DNA of 64,000 nt from Bacillota bacterium (GTDB taxonomy: Bacteria > Bacillota > Clostridia > Lachnospirales > Lachnospiraceae): contig JAEZGK010000058.1 of assembly GCA_023437365.1 (NCBI GenBank), positions 1 to 64,000 on the forward strand, given 5' to 3'. The notes beneath the pieces were generated by a model that was not told the origin of the DNA, searched no databases, and worked only from the letters and a program-made list of their open reading frames with translations. The position numbers were made by a program, and so were the translations under genes. Each line of letters starts with the position of its first letter. The stretch's first letter is position 1. Shown here in pieces: positions 33,673 to 42,977 of the stretch.

Positions 33673-36051
33673 TCATTTACAGCAAACAAGTTGTTCATCA
33701 GCGTACCGCTTAATATTGGAAGCATTCACTATTTTACGAGCTGATCCGGCTTTAATCTCGATCAGGGTAGGAGCCTGCATGACTCCAAATTCCTTTGCCA
33801 GTTCAGCATTCTCTTCTGCATCAATTACGGCATAGCCGAATTCTTTCAGATATTCTTTGGCAGCGCGGCAATTCGGACAGGTCTTTGTTGTGAACAGGTA
33901 CAGACCCTCCTCCATTCCGGTATTCTGCTCCTTCTGTACTTCTTTTTCGACCGCTTTTAAAGCCTGGTGCAGTTCTCTGGAGTGCTCTATATTATAGATC
34001 CTGCGGTTCTTGTATTCCTGAGACTTACCCTCATTCCAGTTCTGAACCGGGCGATAATAACCTGTGATACGACTGTAAACCTCAGCCTTCTCACCGCAGT
34101 GAGGGCAAGTAAATTGCTCACCGGGAAGGTAACCGTGCGCCTTGCATACAGAATAGGTAGGAGACATCGTATAATAAGGAAGCTTATAATTATCAGCGAT
34201 TGTCTTAACAAGCTTAGCGGCAGCCTGCCAGTCCGGAAGCTTTTCACCTAAGAATGCATGGAATACGGTACCGGAGGTATACAATGTCTGAAGCTCATCC
34301 TGGATATCCAGCGCTTCGAAAATGTCTTCCGTATAACCAACCGGGAGATGGGAACTGTTGGTATAGTAAGGGGTATCTCCTTCTTTGCCTGCTGTTTTAA
34401 TCTCCGGCCAACGTTTCCTGTCTGCCTTGGCAAGACGGTAAGTGGTAGATTCTGCCGGAGTTGCTTCCAGATTAAACAGATCTCCGTATTTCTCCTGATA
34501 ATCCGAGAGACGTTCTCTCATATGCTTCAGAGTCTTGATGGCAAACTCCTTGGTGTCCTTATGAGTCATATCCTCACCAAGCCATTTCGCATTCAGACCA
34601 ACTTCGTTCATACCGATCAAACCGATGGTGGAGAAATGGCTCTCAAAGGATCCGAGATAACGCTTTGTATAAGGATACAAACCTTCCTTCAAAAGCTTTG
34701 TGATAACCCCTCTCTTCACATGCAGAGAACGGGCTGAAAGATCCATCATACGGTCAAGACGTGTAAAGAAATCCTTCTCATCTGAAGCAAGATAAGCGAT
34801 ACGGGGCATATTGATTGTAACTACACCCACACTGCCTGTGCTCTCGCCGGAACCGAAGAAACCGCCGGTCTTTTTACGAAGTTCACGAAGATCCAAACGA
34901 AGTCTGCAGCACATGGATCGAACATCACTTGGCTCCATATCACTGTTGATGTAATTTGAAAAATAAGGGGTGCCGTATTTTGCTGTCATTTCAAATAGCA
35001 GACGATTGTTCTCTGTATCGGACCAGTCAAAATCCTTGGTGATGGAATAGGTGGGAATTGGATACTGGAAGCCTCTGCCATTGGCATCACCCTCGATCAT
35101 AATCTCGATAAAGGCTTTGTTCACCATATCCATCTCTTTCTTACAGTCTTTATATTTAAAGTTCACTTCCTTGCCACCGATGATGCAAGGTAATTCAGCA
35201 AGGTCAACCGGTACAGTCCAATCCAGAGTAATATTGGAGAAGGGGGCCTGGGTCCCCCAACGGCTTGGTGTATTCACACCATAGACGAAGGACTGGATGC
35301 ATTGCTTTACTTCTTTATAGGATAAATTATCTATCTTTACGAAGGGGGCGAGATAAGTATCAAAAGAGGAAAATGCCTGAGCTCCTGCCCATTCATTCTG
35401 CATAATGCCAAGGAAATTAACCATCTGGTTGCACAGGGTCGAAAGATGGCTGGCAGGGGAGGAGGTAATCTTACCGGGAATTCCGCCTAAACCTTCTTTT
35501 ATCAGCTGTTTCAAAGACCAGCCTGCGCAGTATCCTGTGAGCATAGACAAATCATGCAGGTGGATATCTGCATTGCGGTGTGCATTTGCAATCTCTTCAT
35601 CATAAACCTCTGACAGCCAGTAATTTGCTGTGATTGCCCCAGAATTATGAAGAATCAAACCGCCAACAGAATAGGTAACGGTGGAATTCTCCTTCACTCT
35701 CCAATCTTCTTCATTCACGTAATTATTCACTATCTCTTTATAATCCAGAATAGTGGATTTCATATTACGGATTTTCTCTCTATTTTTACGGTATAGGATG
35801 TAAGCCTTTGCTACATCAGTATAACCGGTCTGCTCCAATACATTTTCCACACTGTCTTGAATGTCTTCCACATGTATGGTTTCATCCTTGATTTTTCTCT
35901 GAAAATCAGAGGTCACACGAAGCGCTAATAAACTGATGATTTCTTCAGTATAGAACTTCTCGGTAGCTCTAAAGGCTTTGGTAATAGCTTCACTGATTTT
36001 ACTAAGGTTGAATTCGGCAACCTGACCGTCTCTTTTGATCACGTTAATCAT
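33673..36051 (-). CDS. nrdD: Anaerobic (class III) ribonucleoside-triphosphate reductase with fused thioredoxin-fold tail
   Basis: The ATG at 36051 (GGGAG upstream) gives 792 residues. The N-terminus is an ATP-cone (MINVIKRDGQVAEFNLSKISEAITKAF) sensing ATP/dATP. The glycyl-radical barrel ends in a zinc site (CKAHG...CPHCG) and the radical loop RITGYYRPVQNWNEG. After a linker, residues 717-792 form a thioredoxin/glutaredoxin-like domain with CPNC (725-728) and the cis-proline segment MQAPTLIEI, ending VCCK. The tail suggests that a dithiol reductant, rather than formate, may feed the enzyme. The activase NrdG is not in the window. Two NrdR boxes lie upstream. Confidence 0.95.
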   Translation of the reverse strand: MINVIKRDGQVAEFNLSKISEAITKAFRATEKFYTEEIISLLALRVTSDFQRKIKDETIHVEDIQDSVENVLEQTGYTDVAKAYILYRKNREKIRNMKSTILDYKEIVNNYVNEEDWRVKENSTVTYSVGGLILHNSGAITANYWLSEVYDEEIANAHRNADIHLHDLSMLTGYCAGWSLKQLIKEGLGGIPGKITSSPASHLSTLCNQMVNFLGIMQNEWAGAQAFSSFDTYLAPFVKIDNLSYKEVKQCIQSFVYGVNTPSRWGTQAPFSNITLDWTVPVDLAELPCIIGGKEVNFKYKDCKKEMDMVNKAFIEIMIEGDANGRGFQYPIPTYSITKDFDWSDTENNRLLFEMTAKYGTPYFSNYINSDMEPSDVRSMCCRLRLDLRELRKKTGGFFGSGESTGSVGVVTINMPRIAYLASDEKDFFTRLDRMMDLSARSLHVKRGVITKLLKEGLYPYTKRYLGSFESHFSTIGLIGMNEVGLNAKWLGEDMTHKDTKEFAIKTLKHMRERLSDYQEKYGDLFNLEATPAESTTYRLAKADRKRWPEIKTAGKEGDTPYYTNSSHLPVGYTEDIFEALDIQDELQTLYTSGTVFHAFLGEKLPDWQAAAKLVKTIADNYKLPYYTMSPTYSVCKAHGYLPGEQFTCPHCGEKAEVYSRITGYYRPVQNWNEGKSQEYKNRRIYNIEHSRELHQALKAVEKEVQKEQNTGMEEGLYLFTTKTCPNCRAAKEYLKEFGYAVIDAEENAELAKEFGVMQAPTLIEIKAGSARKIVNASNIKRYADEQLVCCK

Positions 36052-36112
36052 ATGTAACTGTCTCCCTTCCCGTTTCCACATTGTTGCGATTACATGGATT
36101 TCTCACCTCTTT

Positions 36113-36141
36113 ATACTACCAGAAAATGAGAGTTCCGTCAA
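36113..36141 (-). promoter_or_regulatory. nrdD: nrdD promoter
   Basis: On the minus strand TTGACG (36136-36141), a 17-bp spacer and TAGTAT (36113-36118) lie about 60 bp upstream of the nrdD start, just downstream of the NrdR boxes. Confidence 0.65.
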
Positions 36142-36148
36142 TATAAAA

Positions 36149-36195
36149 ATACTAGATATATGTTGTAATTTTTATTACGACACAATATCTAGTAT
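36149..36195 (-). promoter_or_regulatory. Pair of NrdR boxes, centres 31 bp apart
   Basis: ACACAATATCTAGTAT (36180-36195) agrees with the NrdR box consensus acaCwAtATaTwGtgt at 14 of 16 positions as I count it. A second, weaker box (ATACTAGATATATGTT, 36149-36164) lies 31 bp away centre to centre, the three-helical-turn spacing typical of NrdR. The two also form a near-perfect inverted repeat. NrdR is expected to repress nrdD when dATP is high. Confidence 0.7.
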
Positions 36196-36271
36196 TCTAA
36201 ATAGTAATATAGACCTATTAATATTCCGTTATAAAACGCCGATAAAAGCGGGAACATATTCCAAAAACGAG

Positions 36272-37516
36272 CTACAAACTCAGGTAAATCTCCTTGGGGA
36301 CATAAGCCCGGACATAGATCCCTTCCTGCTGATATTCTTCTTCTAAAAGCTGTCCGTATTTACGAATCGTTTGTATCTTGCCGGCATCCTGGTAAGTGAA
36401 CATTCTTTCTATCAAAATCTTCCGCTCATTCAGGATTTTCTCGATTACCTCCAGAAGGGTATTGATATCACTCCCTGTCTTCGCAGAGATTTTTACTGTA
36501 TAATCCGCTTTGAAATCCCTTATGACCTGATCAGCACCTTCTTTATCCTGCTTGTTCAAGGCTGTGATGATGACCTTGTCCTGAATACCCAGCTTATTCA
36601 GAGTATCGTATACAATATGCATCTGATCGTCCACGTCAGGATTGGCACTGTCTACGACATGAAGGATGATATCCGCATACTTTGCTTCCTCTAAAGTACT
36701 TCGGAAGGATTCGATCAGATGATGGGGCAGCTTTCTGATAAAACCAACGGTATCGGTCAATAAGATTTGCTGACCGCTTTCCAGTGTTAAGCTTCGGGTC
36801 GTTGGGTCCAGGGTTGCAAACAGTTTATCCTCCTCCAATACACCAGCATTGGTCAGGTAATTAAGCAGGGTGGATTTGCCCGCATTCGTATAACCAACGA
36901 TAGCAACGACGGGAACCATATTTCTACTGCGCAGAGTTCTTCCGGTCTCCCTGTTCTGCTTGACCTCCTCAAGCTCCTTCCTCAGCTGGGTGATCCTATC
37001 CCTAATCAATCGGCGGTCCGTCTCCAGCTTCTTCTCCCCTGGGCCTCTGGTTCCAATTCCTCCTCCCAGCCTTGACAGGGAATTACGTAAGCCGATCAGT
37101 CTTGTGGAACGATATCGAAGCTGTGCCAGCTCTACCTGTATCTTTCCCTCTTTGGTGGAAGCATGGTCTGCAAAAATATCAAGTATGATGACGGTTCTGT
37201 CCAAAACCTTCATCTGCAGCGCATCCTCTAAATTCTTCAACTGCGCCGGGGATAGCTCATCGTCACATACCACTCCGGTTGCATTGGTCTGCAACGCCAG
37301 TTCACGGACCTCCTCAATCTTACCTTTTCCTATATATGTTCCGGGATGAATACTTTCCCGATTCTGAATAATCTTTCCCACTGTGACTGCACCGGCTGTG
37401 GCAGCCAGTTCTTCCAGCTCATCAATGGAACGAACCGTATCATCACTGTCTGAGGAAGCAACACCAACCAGGACAAAGCGCTCTTCCTTTTCCTTTATCT
37501 CGTACAATTCTGCCAT
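36272..37516 (-). CDS. hflX: GTPase HflX
   Basis: A 414-residue ribosome-associated GTPase that splits stalled or stressed 50S/70S particles. The N-terminal HflX domain (SIHPGTYIGKGKIEEVREL, VCDDELSPAQLKNLEDAL) contains the glycine-rich GGGIGTRGPGEKKLETDRR linker. The G domain has GYTNAGKSTLLN and DTVGFIRKLPHHLIESF. GAGGAGG precedes the ATG at 37516. It follows the TPR lipoprotein gene. Confidence 0.95.
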   Translation of the reverse strand: MAELYEIKEKEERFVLVGVASSDSDDTVRSIDELEELAATAGAVTVGKIIQNRESIHPGTYIGKGKIEEVRELALQTNATGVVCDDELSPAQLKNLEDALQMKVLDRTVIILDIFADHASTKEGKIQVELAQLRYRSTRLIGLRNSLSRLGGGIGTRGPGEKKLETDRRLIRDRITQLRKELEEVKQNRETGRTLRSRNMVPVVAIVGYTNAGKSTLLNYLTNAGVLEEDKLFATLDPTTRSLTLESGQQILLTDTVGFIRKLPHHLIESFRSTLEEAKYADIILHVVDSANPDVDDQMHIVYDTLNKLGIQDKVIITALNKQDKEGADQVIRDFKADYTVKISAKTGSDINTLLEVIEKILNERKILIERMFTYQDAGKIQTIRKYGQLLEEEYQQEGIYVRAYVPKEIYLSL

Positions 37517-37542
37517 CGTTAACCTCCTCAGCCTATAACCCT

Positions 37543-38730
37543 CTATTCCTCTGTCGGAATTACTGCTTTAATTAATCTAGTATTAATAAAAGCCGCTTCC
37601 TTCAGTGCTTCTTCATCATTGGGGTATAGATTTAAGTATTCCTCAGTTTTCTCTTTCGCTTTCTGATAGTTCCCCAATCTTTCGTAAGCAACAACCTCGT
37701 TTCTCAGCAAGGTCTTCTGCATACCTGCAAAGTGAAATGCAGATCCTTTCTCCAGGTAATTCAGAGCAGATTCATATTCACCGACCTTCATCTCACATAC
37801 TGCAATTTGATTATAGGCATTCGGTGAAAGCAAGCTGCTTTCCTTGATATAATTCTCATAATAATAGATTGCCTTCGGATAGTCCTTCTTAATACGGTAA
37901 ATCTCACCAATATAATAATAGGCTTCCAGAAAACCGTCCGCAAAGCTTTCATTCAATTCAATAAGCGCTTTATCATATTTCTCCTGATAATAATGAAGCT
38001 TCGCCAGCTGAAAATTATCCTCACCGGTCTTGGCTTCGATCTCGGCCGCCTTTGTCAGTACTTCATCTGCAGCAGCTGCATCACCGCGTTCTGTCAGAAG
38101 GTAATACTTCCCGAAATAATGATTATACTGCCGCGGCTCCATAACAATTGCTCTATCATAATCCTCCTGGCTTTTATCATATTCACCAAGATAGCGGTAG
38201 CAAAGCGCTCTGTTGTCATACACAGCCGCAGATTTCCTATCATACTTCATTAAGTCTGTATAGGTCTCAACTGCCTTATCATAGATACCTAAGGCCATCT
38301 GTGCACTTCCGACGTACTGAAGAATGTCCTGATCCAAATCAGACAATTCCTTCATCTTCAGTGCCAATTCGAACTGCTCCAGCGCTTTCTCATAATCCGC
38401 CATATAGTAATACGCAATCCCTTTGCCTCGGAAAATACGTTTATTATTCCTTTTCGCGATTATAATTTCTTTGCTTACATATGCCTTGTCAAATTCCGCC
38501 AGCGCCTCCTCATACTTGCTAAGCTTAATAAGCGCAAGACCATAGTCTATATAATAATCTGCTCGATTGGGGTTCCCTTCAACCGCTGCTGCAAAGGAGG
38601 CTGCTGCATCCTCATAATTTCCGCTATGAAAGCTCTTCTTTCCGGCCTGATACAAGTCTCCGGCTTGCCCGCAGCCGAAAAGCATAGCTACCAACATAAC
38701 ACATAATCCTATAGAAAGAAGTCTCTTCAT
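37543..38730 (-). CDS. TPR-repeat lipoprotein
   Basis: The ATG at 38730 gives 395 residues that begin with a signal peptide and lipobox (VAMLFGCGQAG). At least eight tetratricopeptide repeats follow (for example NYEDAAASFAAAVEGNPNRADYYI, EYDKSQEDYDRAIVMEPRQ, YPKAIYYYENYIKES). It is likely an extracytoplasmic scaffold for protein contacts. It is 26 bp upstream of hflX and probably co-transcribed. The partner is unknown. Confidence 0.9.
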   Translation of the reverse strand: MKRLLSIGLCVMLVAMLFGCGQAGDLYQAGKKSFHSGNYEDAAASFAAAVEGNPNRADYYIDYGLALIKLSKYEEALAEFDKAYVSKEIIIAKRNNKRIFRGKGIAYYYMADYEKALEQFELALKMKELSDLDQDILQYVGSAQMALGIYDKAVETYTDLMKYDRKSAAVYDNRALCYRYLGEYDKSQEDYDRAIVMEPRQYNHYFGKYYLLTERGDAAAADEVLTKAAEIEAKTGEDNFQLAKLHYYQEKYDKALIELNESFADGFLEAYYYIGEIYRIKKDYPKAIYYYENYIKESSLLSPNAYNQIAVCEMKVGEYESALNYLEKGSAFHFAGMQKTLLRNEVVAYERLGNYQKAKEKTEEYLNLYPNDEEALKEAAFINTRLIKAVIPTEE

Positions 38731-38884
38731 CAAATCCTGCCCTCCGTGGTACATAAGTTCCTCTTTAGTTCTGCTAAAGTATTATCCACCATATATGGTA
38801 GTACGGGTTAATTATACTACATTATCCCATATCTGACAATAACCAGACAGAGTATAAATACCTGATTTTTGGAATACACACACC

Positions 38885-38925
38885 ATAAAAAGGGTGCCGC
38901 ACATTGATTAGTACGACACCCTTCC
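38885..38925 (-). terminator. Terminator of hppA
   Basis: AAGGGTGCCG and CGACACCCTT (ending 38922) form a 10-bp stem with one mismatch; on the minus strand CCCTTTTTATG follows. Confidence 0.75.
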
Positions 38926-38944
38926 ATATAATAAGTATAAATAA

Positions 38945-41059
38945 TTATCCAAACAATGAGAAGCCGAGGAAAATCGTAGCTGTCAGGGAAGCAACCAGAG
39001 ATACTACGGTAATCTGCGTATTGATGGAAGGACCTGCGGTATCCTTGAATGGATCACCTACGGTATCGCCAACAACACCTGCTTTATGTGCATCTGAATT
39101 CTTACCACCATTATGGCCGGACTCGATATACTTCTTGGTATTATCCCAAAGTCCACCGGAATTGGACATAAACAACGCAAATATCAGACCGCTGACAATG
39201 TTACCGGTAATAAAACCGCCGATCGCCTGTACACCACCGATAAAGCCAACAAGCAATGTACAGATAATTACCATTAAACCAGCAGGGATAAGTTCTTTGA
39301 TCGCCCCTGTAGTAGCTATCTCAATACATTTATCATATTCCGGAGTAACGCCTTCTTTGCCTTCCTTCAGACCAACGATTTCCTTAAACTGACGATGGAT
39401 TTCTGCAACCATACGCTGTGCGTTACGGTCAACACCAAGCATCAGCATTGCAGAGAATAATGCCGGAATAGCTGCGCCGAATAATAATCCAAAGAACACT
39501 ACGGGATTGATGATATCGAAGCCGGTTAAGTAATTCTGGCCTTCTGCCACCTTACCCAGTTCAACGGCTGCTGTGTTAACCTCACTCATGAAAGCACCCA
39601 ACAGAGCGATAACCGTCAGACCTGCTGCACCGATTGCAAAGCCCTTGGTTACAGCTTTTACCGTATTACCCGCACTGTCCAGGGAGTCGGTAATCTCAAG
39701 CGCCTTGTCTCCAAGGTCACCCATTTCAACCAGACCACGAGCATTATCAACGATCGGGCCGTATGCGTCGTTGGAGATAATCATACCTACGATGGACAGC
39801 ATGCCTACAGCTGCCATAGAGATACCAAACATTGCGTAGCCGGGTCCAAGAGGCTCACAGATCTTATATGCTGCAAGAGCGGAAACACCGATACCGACCA
39901 TGGACGGCAGTGCGCTCATTAAACCATAGGAAATACCGGACAGAATGGTAAATGCCGGACCGGACTCACAGGCTTTCGCTACTGCATGTACCGGAGGTCT
40001 TCTGTCATCAGTGAAATAGTCACTGGCAAGACCGATAACAACACCAACCACCAGGCCAATTGCACTAGCTCCCCAGATACGCCATTCAAAGTTGAATACC
40101 ACAGTTGCGATTGCAGTTAATACGCCATATAGCGCAGTCGTTACATAAGTATTACTGTTTAATGCTGTAGTAGGTTCACCGCCCTCTTTCATACGTGCAG
40201 TCATAACACCTACGATGGAGGCCAACAGACCGATTGCTGCATAACAGAATACGGTTGCCGCATTCATGGTACCGCCGGCAGCTTTATCAATAGCAGCTGC
40301 CATAACAAGTGCTGCTGCCATGGATGCTACGTTAGAGTCAAATAAGTCTGCACCCATTCCTGCAACGTCACCTACATTATCACCAACATTATCAGCAATA
40401 ACAGCCGGATTTCTTGGATCGTCCTCAGGAATACCAAGTTCAACCTTACCGCAAAGGTCTGCACTGATATCTGCAGTCTTTGTGAAGATACCACCGCCTG
40501 CCTTAGCAAAAAGTGCCATGGAGCTTGCTCCGAAGGAGAAGCCTAGTAATGCGGTTGTATTATTGGTAATCAGAAGAACCAAGGAAACACCAAGTAAGCT
40601 TGATCCTACAACTGCCATACCCATAACCGCACCGCCACGGAAGCCTGACATAAAGGAGGGTTTAATACCCTTGGTTGCCGCTTCGGCTGCCTTCACGTTA
40701 GCAATAGTAGCAATACTGATACCAATCTTTCCGGCCACACCTGAAAATACCGTACCACACAAATACGCAAGTGCCATGGTTACGTTTTCGAGGATATTTC
40801 CCTTCCAGATCGGCTGGGGAAGGAATACCAAAATTAAAATAGCTGCAACAGAACAGAATTTTACGAGGGTTCTGTACTCTTTTGCCAAAAATGTGTTGGC
40901 TCCGTTACGAATCAACTTACTTACCTCTGCTATCTTCGCATTAGAGGAGGGCTGCTTTTCTACCCATTTGTAAAGCCAGAAGGCGGCGCCAAATGCAAGA
41001 AATGCAATAACAATTGAAACAATTTGAAAAAATAATACATTGAAACTCAAGATGCTCAT
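38945..41059 (-). CDS. hppA: Membrane-bound ion-translocating pyrophosphatase
   Basis: About 704 residues and 16 membrane helices. It hydrolyses PPi to pump H+ or Na+. The PPi site is DISADLCGKVELGIPEDDPRNPAVIADNVGDNVGDVAGMGADLFDS with DDx(n)D clusters, and the last helices carry NSGGLWDNTKKYIE and GDTVGDPFKDTAGPS. The segment DSAGNTVKAVTKGFAIG has Lys where potassium-dependent enzymes have Ala, which suggests the K+-independent subgroup (inference). ATG at 41059 follows AAAGGGAG closely; a TTG three codons on is an alternative. It recovers energy from PPi made in biosynthesis or by ppdK. Confidence 0.95.
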   Translation of the reverse strand: MSILSFNVLFFQIVSIVIAFLAFGAAFWLYKWVEKQPSSNAKIAEVSKLIRNGANTFLAKEYRTLVKFCSVAAILILVFLPQPIWKGNILENVTMALAYLCGTVFSGVAGKIGISIATIANVKAAEAATKGIKPSFMSGFRGGAVMGMAVVGSSLLGVSLVLLITNNTTALLGFSFGASSMALFAKAGGGIFTKTADISADLCGKVELGIPEDDPRNPAVIADNVGDNVGDVAGMGADLFDSNVASMAAALVMAAAIDKAAGGTMNAATVFCYAAIGLLASIVGVMTARMKEGGEPTTALNSNTYVTTALYGVLTAIATVVFNFEWRIWGASAIGLVVGVVIGLASDYFTDDRRPPVHAVAKACESGPAFTILSGISYGLMSALPSMVGIGVSALAAYKICEPLGPGYAMFGISMAAVGMLSIVGMIISNDAYGPIVDNARGLVEMGDLGDKALEITDSLDSAGNTVKAVTKGFAIGAAGLTVIALLGAFMSEVNTAAVELGKVAEGQNYLTGFDIINPVVFFGLLFGAAIPALFSAMLMLGVDRNAQRMVAEIHRQFKEIVGLKEGKEGVTPEYDKCIEIATTGAIKELIPAGLMVIICTLLVGFIGGVQAIGGFITGNIVSGLIFALFMSNSGGLWDNTKKYIESGHNGGKNSDAHKAGVVGDTVGDPFKDTAGPSINTQITVVSLVASLTATIFLGFSLFG

Positions 41060-41100
41060 CTCCCTTTCACTTAGTTCAGCAAAATTTCGCTTTGTAGAAA

Positions 41101-41129
41101 ATAGTATCACGTTTGAGCAAATTGTGCAA
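41101..41129 (-). promoter_or_regulatory. hppA: hppA promoter
   Basis: On the minus strand TTGCAC (41124-41129), a 17-bp spacer and TACTAT (41101-41106) lie about 40 bp upstream of the start codon. Confidence 0.6.
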
Positions 41130-41356
41130 TAGCTAACTATTCGTTTCGGTATTTATGGGATTCTGTACAGATGTCGAATTTATTATTCTAACAATGTTAA
41201 GTAATTTTGTTTGTATTGTTGCAAGATGCATTACATTTTTAGGCATTATGTCGATTGCTGTTTTTTCATATTCGTTATTATTACCATGCAAGAGTTTTAT
41301 AGCTGTTTATCCATAGAAATCCATTTTATAACAATATAAAATCTTTCGAAACGGCA

Positions 41357-41386
41357 TTGACACAACCTATCGGTATGAGCTAAAAT
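41357..41386 (+). promoter_or_regulatory. Promoter of the OadB-type pump unit
   Basis: TTGACA (41357-41362), an 18-bp spacer and TAAAAT (41381-41386). The leader of about 140 nt holds no clear hairpin. The remaining 41130-41356 shows nothing recognisable. Confidence 0.6.
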
Positions 41387-41530
41387 AAAACCAATTTCAT
41401 ATACTTGTCATTTACTCTAAAGATATTGTGACTGCTTATAAAACGTGCATATTCATTCAGATGTTTGTGTACGTTTTCGCCATGATATACGGCCGGGAGA
41501 TGACCATTCATGCTAAGGAGGACTTATTTT

Positions 41531-42679
41531 ATGGATTTCTTATTGTCAGGTATTATGGCAATTACTTGGCAGCAGTGTATTATGTATCTTGTAGGATGCG
41601 TTTTAATCTATCTTGCAATTGATAAGGGCTTTGAGCCTTCACTGCTCCTTCCTATGGGATTTGGTGCGATATTGGTAAACCTTCCCGTAACAGGTGTTTT
41701 AGACCAGGTGCTCTACGGCACTGTTGAAACACATGGAATTATTCAGTGGTTATTCGAAGTTGGTATCGAAGCATCAGAGGCATTACCCATTCTTCTTTTC
41801 ATCGGTATCGGTGCAATGATCGACTTCGGCCCCCTCTTATCCAATCCGAAGATGTTCCTGTTCGGTGCTGCTGCACAGTTCGGTATATTCTTTACCATTG
41901 TTTTGGCTACTATATTAGGCTTTGATTTGACAGATGCAGCTTCCATCGGTATCATCGGTGCAGCTGACGGACCTACATCTATTTTGGTATCACAGATTCT
42001 CAACTCACAATATATGGGTGCGATTGCAGTCGCGGCTTACTCTTATATGGCATTGGTGCCGATTGTACAACCCTTAGCCATTAAGCTTGTAACCACAAAG
42101 AAAGAACGTATGATCCGCATGAGTTATAATCCTACCTCTGTTACCAAGACTACAAGGATTATGTTCCCGATTATCGTTACTATCATCGCCGGTTTGATTG
42201 CTCCTATGTCTGTTGCTTTGGTTGGTTTCTTAATGTTCGGTAACTTAATCAGAGAATGCGGTGTACTCGGAAGTCTCTCTGATACGGCACAGAATACTCT
42301 CGCTAACCTGATTACCTTATTGCTCGGAATTACCATCGCCTTCAGTATGACCGCAGAGCACTTCGTAAATATTCAGACTCTGCTGATTATGGGTCTCGGT
42401 TTAGTTGCCTTTGTAATGGATACCATCGGTGGTGTATTATTCGCCAAATTCTTGAACCTGTTCCTCAAGAAGGGCAACAAAATCAATCCTATGGTAGGCG
42501 CTGCAGGTATTTCTGCATTCCCTATGTCAGCCCGTGTAGTACAGAAGATGGGTATCGCTGAAGATCCCTCCAATCACCTGCTGATGCATGCAATCAGTGC
42601 TAACGTATCCGGTCAGATCGGATCAGTTGTTGCCGGCGGTGTTGTTATCAAGATCGTACTTGGTATTCTGGCAGGTTAA
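41531..42679 (+). CDS. Sodium ion-translocating decarboxylase, beta subunit
   Basis: The ATG at 41531, behind AAGGAGG, gives 382 residues. It is the membrane pump subunit of biotin-dependent decarboxylases (oxaloacetate, methylmalonyl-CoA or glutaconyl-CoA). The sodium-site segments IGAMIDFGPLLSNPK, GIIGAADGPTSILVSQIL and NPMVGAAGISAFPMSARVVQ are present, with about nine membrane helices. No alpha (carboxyltransferase) or biotin subunit is adjacent, so the substrate is open; such subunits may be encoded elsewhere. A 49-residue membrane protein follows. Confidence 0.92.
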   Translation: MDFLLSGIMAITWQQCIMYLVGCVLIYLAIDKGFEPSLLLPMGFGAILVNLPVTGVLDQVLYGTVETHGIIQWLFEVGIEASEALPILLFIGIGAMIDFGPLLSNPKMFLFGAAAQFGIFFTIVLATILGFDLTDAASIGIIGAADGPTSILVSQILNSQYMGAIAVAAYSYMALVPIVQPLAIKLVTTKKERMIRMSYNPTSVTKTTRIMFPIIVTIIAGLIAPMSVALVGFLMFGNLIRECGVLGSLSDTAQNTLANLITLLLGITIAFSMTAEHFVNIQTLLIMGLGLVAFVMDTIGGVLFAKFLNLFLKKGNKINPMVGAAGISAFPMSARVVQKMGIAEDPSNHLLMHAISANVSGQIGSVVAGGVVIKIVLGILAG

Positions 42680-42725
42680 TTAATTTACACAGGCGCATCG
42701 GACAAGCGCTAGAATGGAGGAAAAC

Positions 42726-42875
42726 ATGATTACTCAGGATGTAATATATGCTCTAGAAATTATGGGAAAGGGAATGCTTTCCATCTTCATCGTAATTCTG
42801 ATCCTTACCCTTATCGTTACGGTTCTTGGTAAGTTTGCAGGAAGAAAGAAGAAAAGCAATACTGCAGAGGAATAA
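42726..42875 (+). CDS. 49-residue membrane protein, probable gamma/delta-type subunit of the sodium pump
   Basis: The ATG at 42726 has a strong TGGAGGAAAAC site and starts 46 bp after the beta subunit. The product (MITQDVIYALEIMGKGMLSI...) has a single membrane helix (residues 13-35) followed by a basic tail, GRKKKSNTAEE. This is the layout of the small OadG/MmdD subunits that anchor the decarboxylase complex. A strong terminator follows directly. Identity is inferred from position and layout. Confidence 0.75.
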   Translation: MITQDVIYALEIMGKGMLSIFIVILILTLIVTVLGKFAGRKKKSNTAEE

Positions 42876-42893
42876 ATAGCTTCACATAATATT

Positions 42894-42932
42894 AGGAGCT
42901 GCCGTTCAGGTAATGAGCGGCAGCTCCTTTTT
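42894..42932 (+). terminator. Terminator of the sodium-pump unit
   Basis: AGGAGCTGCCG (42894-42904) pairs with CGGCAGCTCCT (42918-42928), followed by TTTTTC. Confidence 0.9.
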
Positions 42933-42977
42933 CATATCCATCCATATTCTTATGTACTTCTTCCCCTGATACACCGA

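Noticed and set aside
41428..41622. 64-codon open frame overlapping the sodium-pump start
   Set aside because: It overlaps the pump gene in another frame and has no ribosome site.
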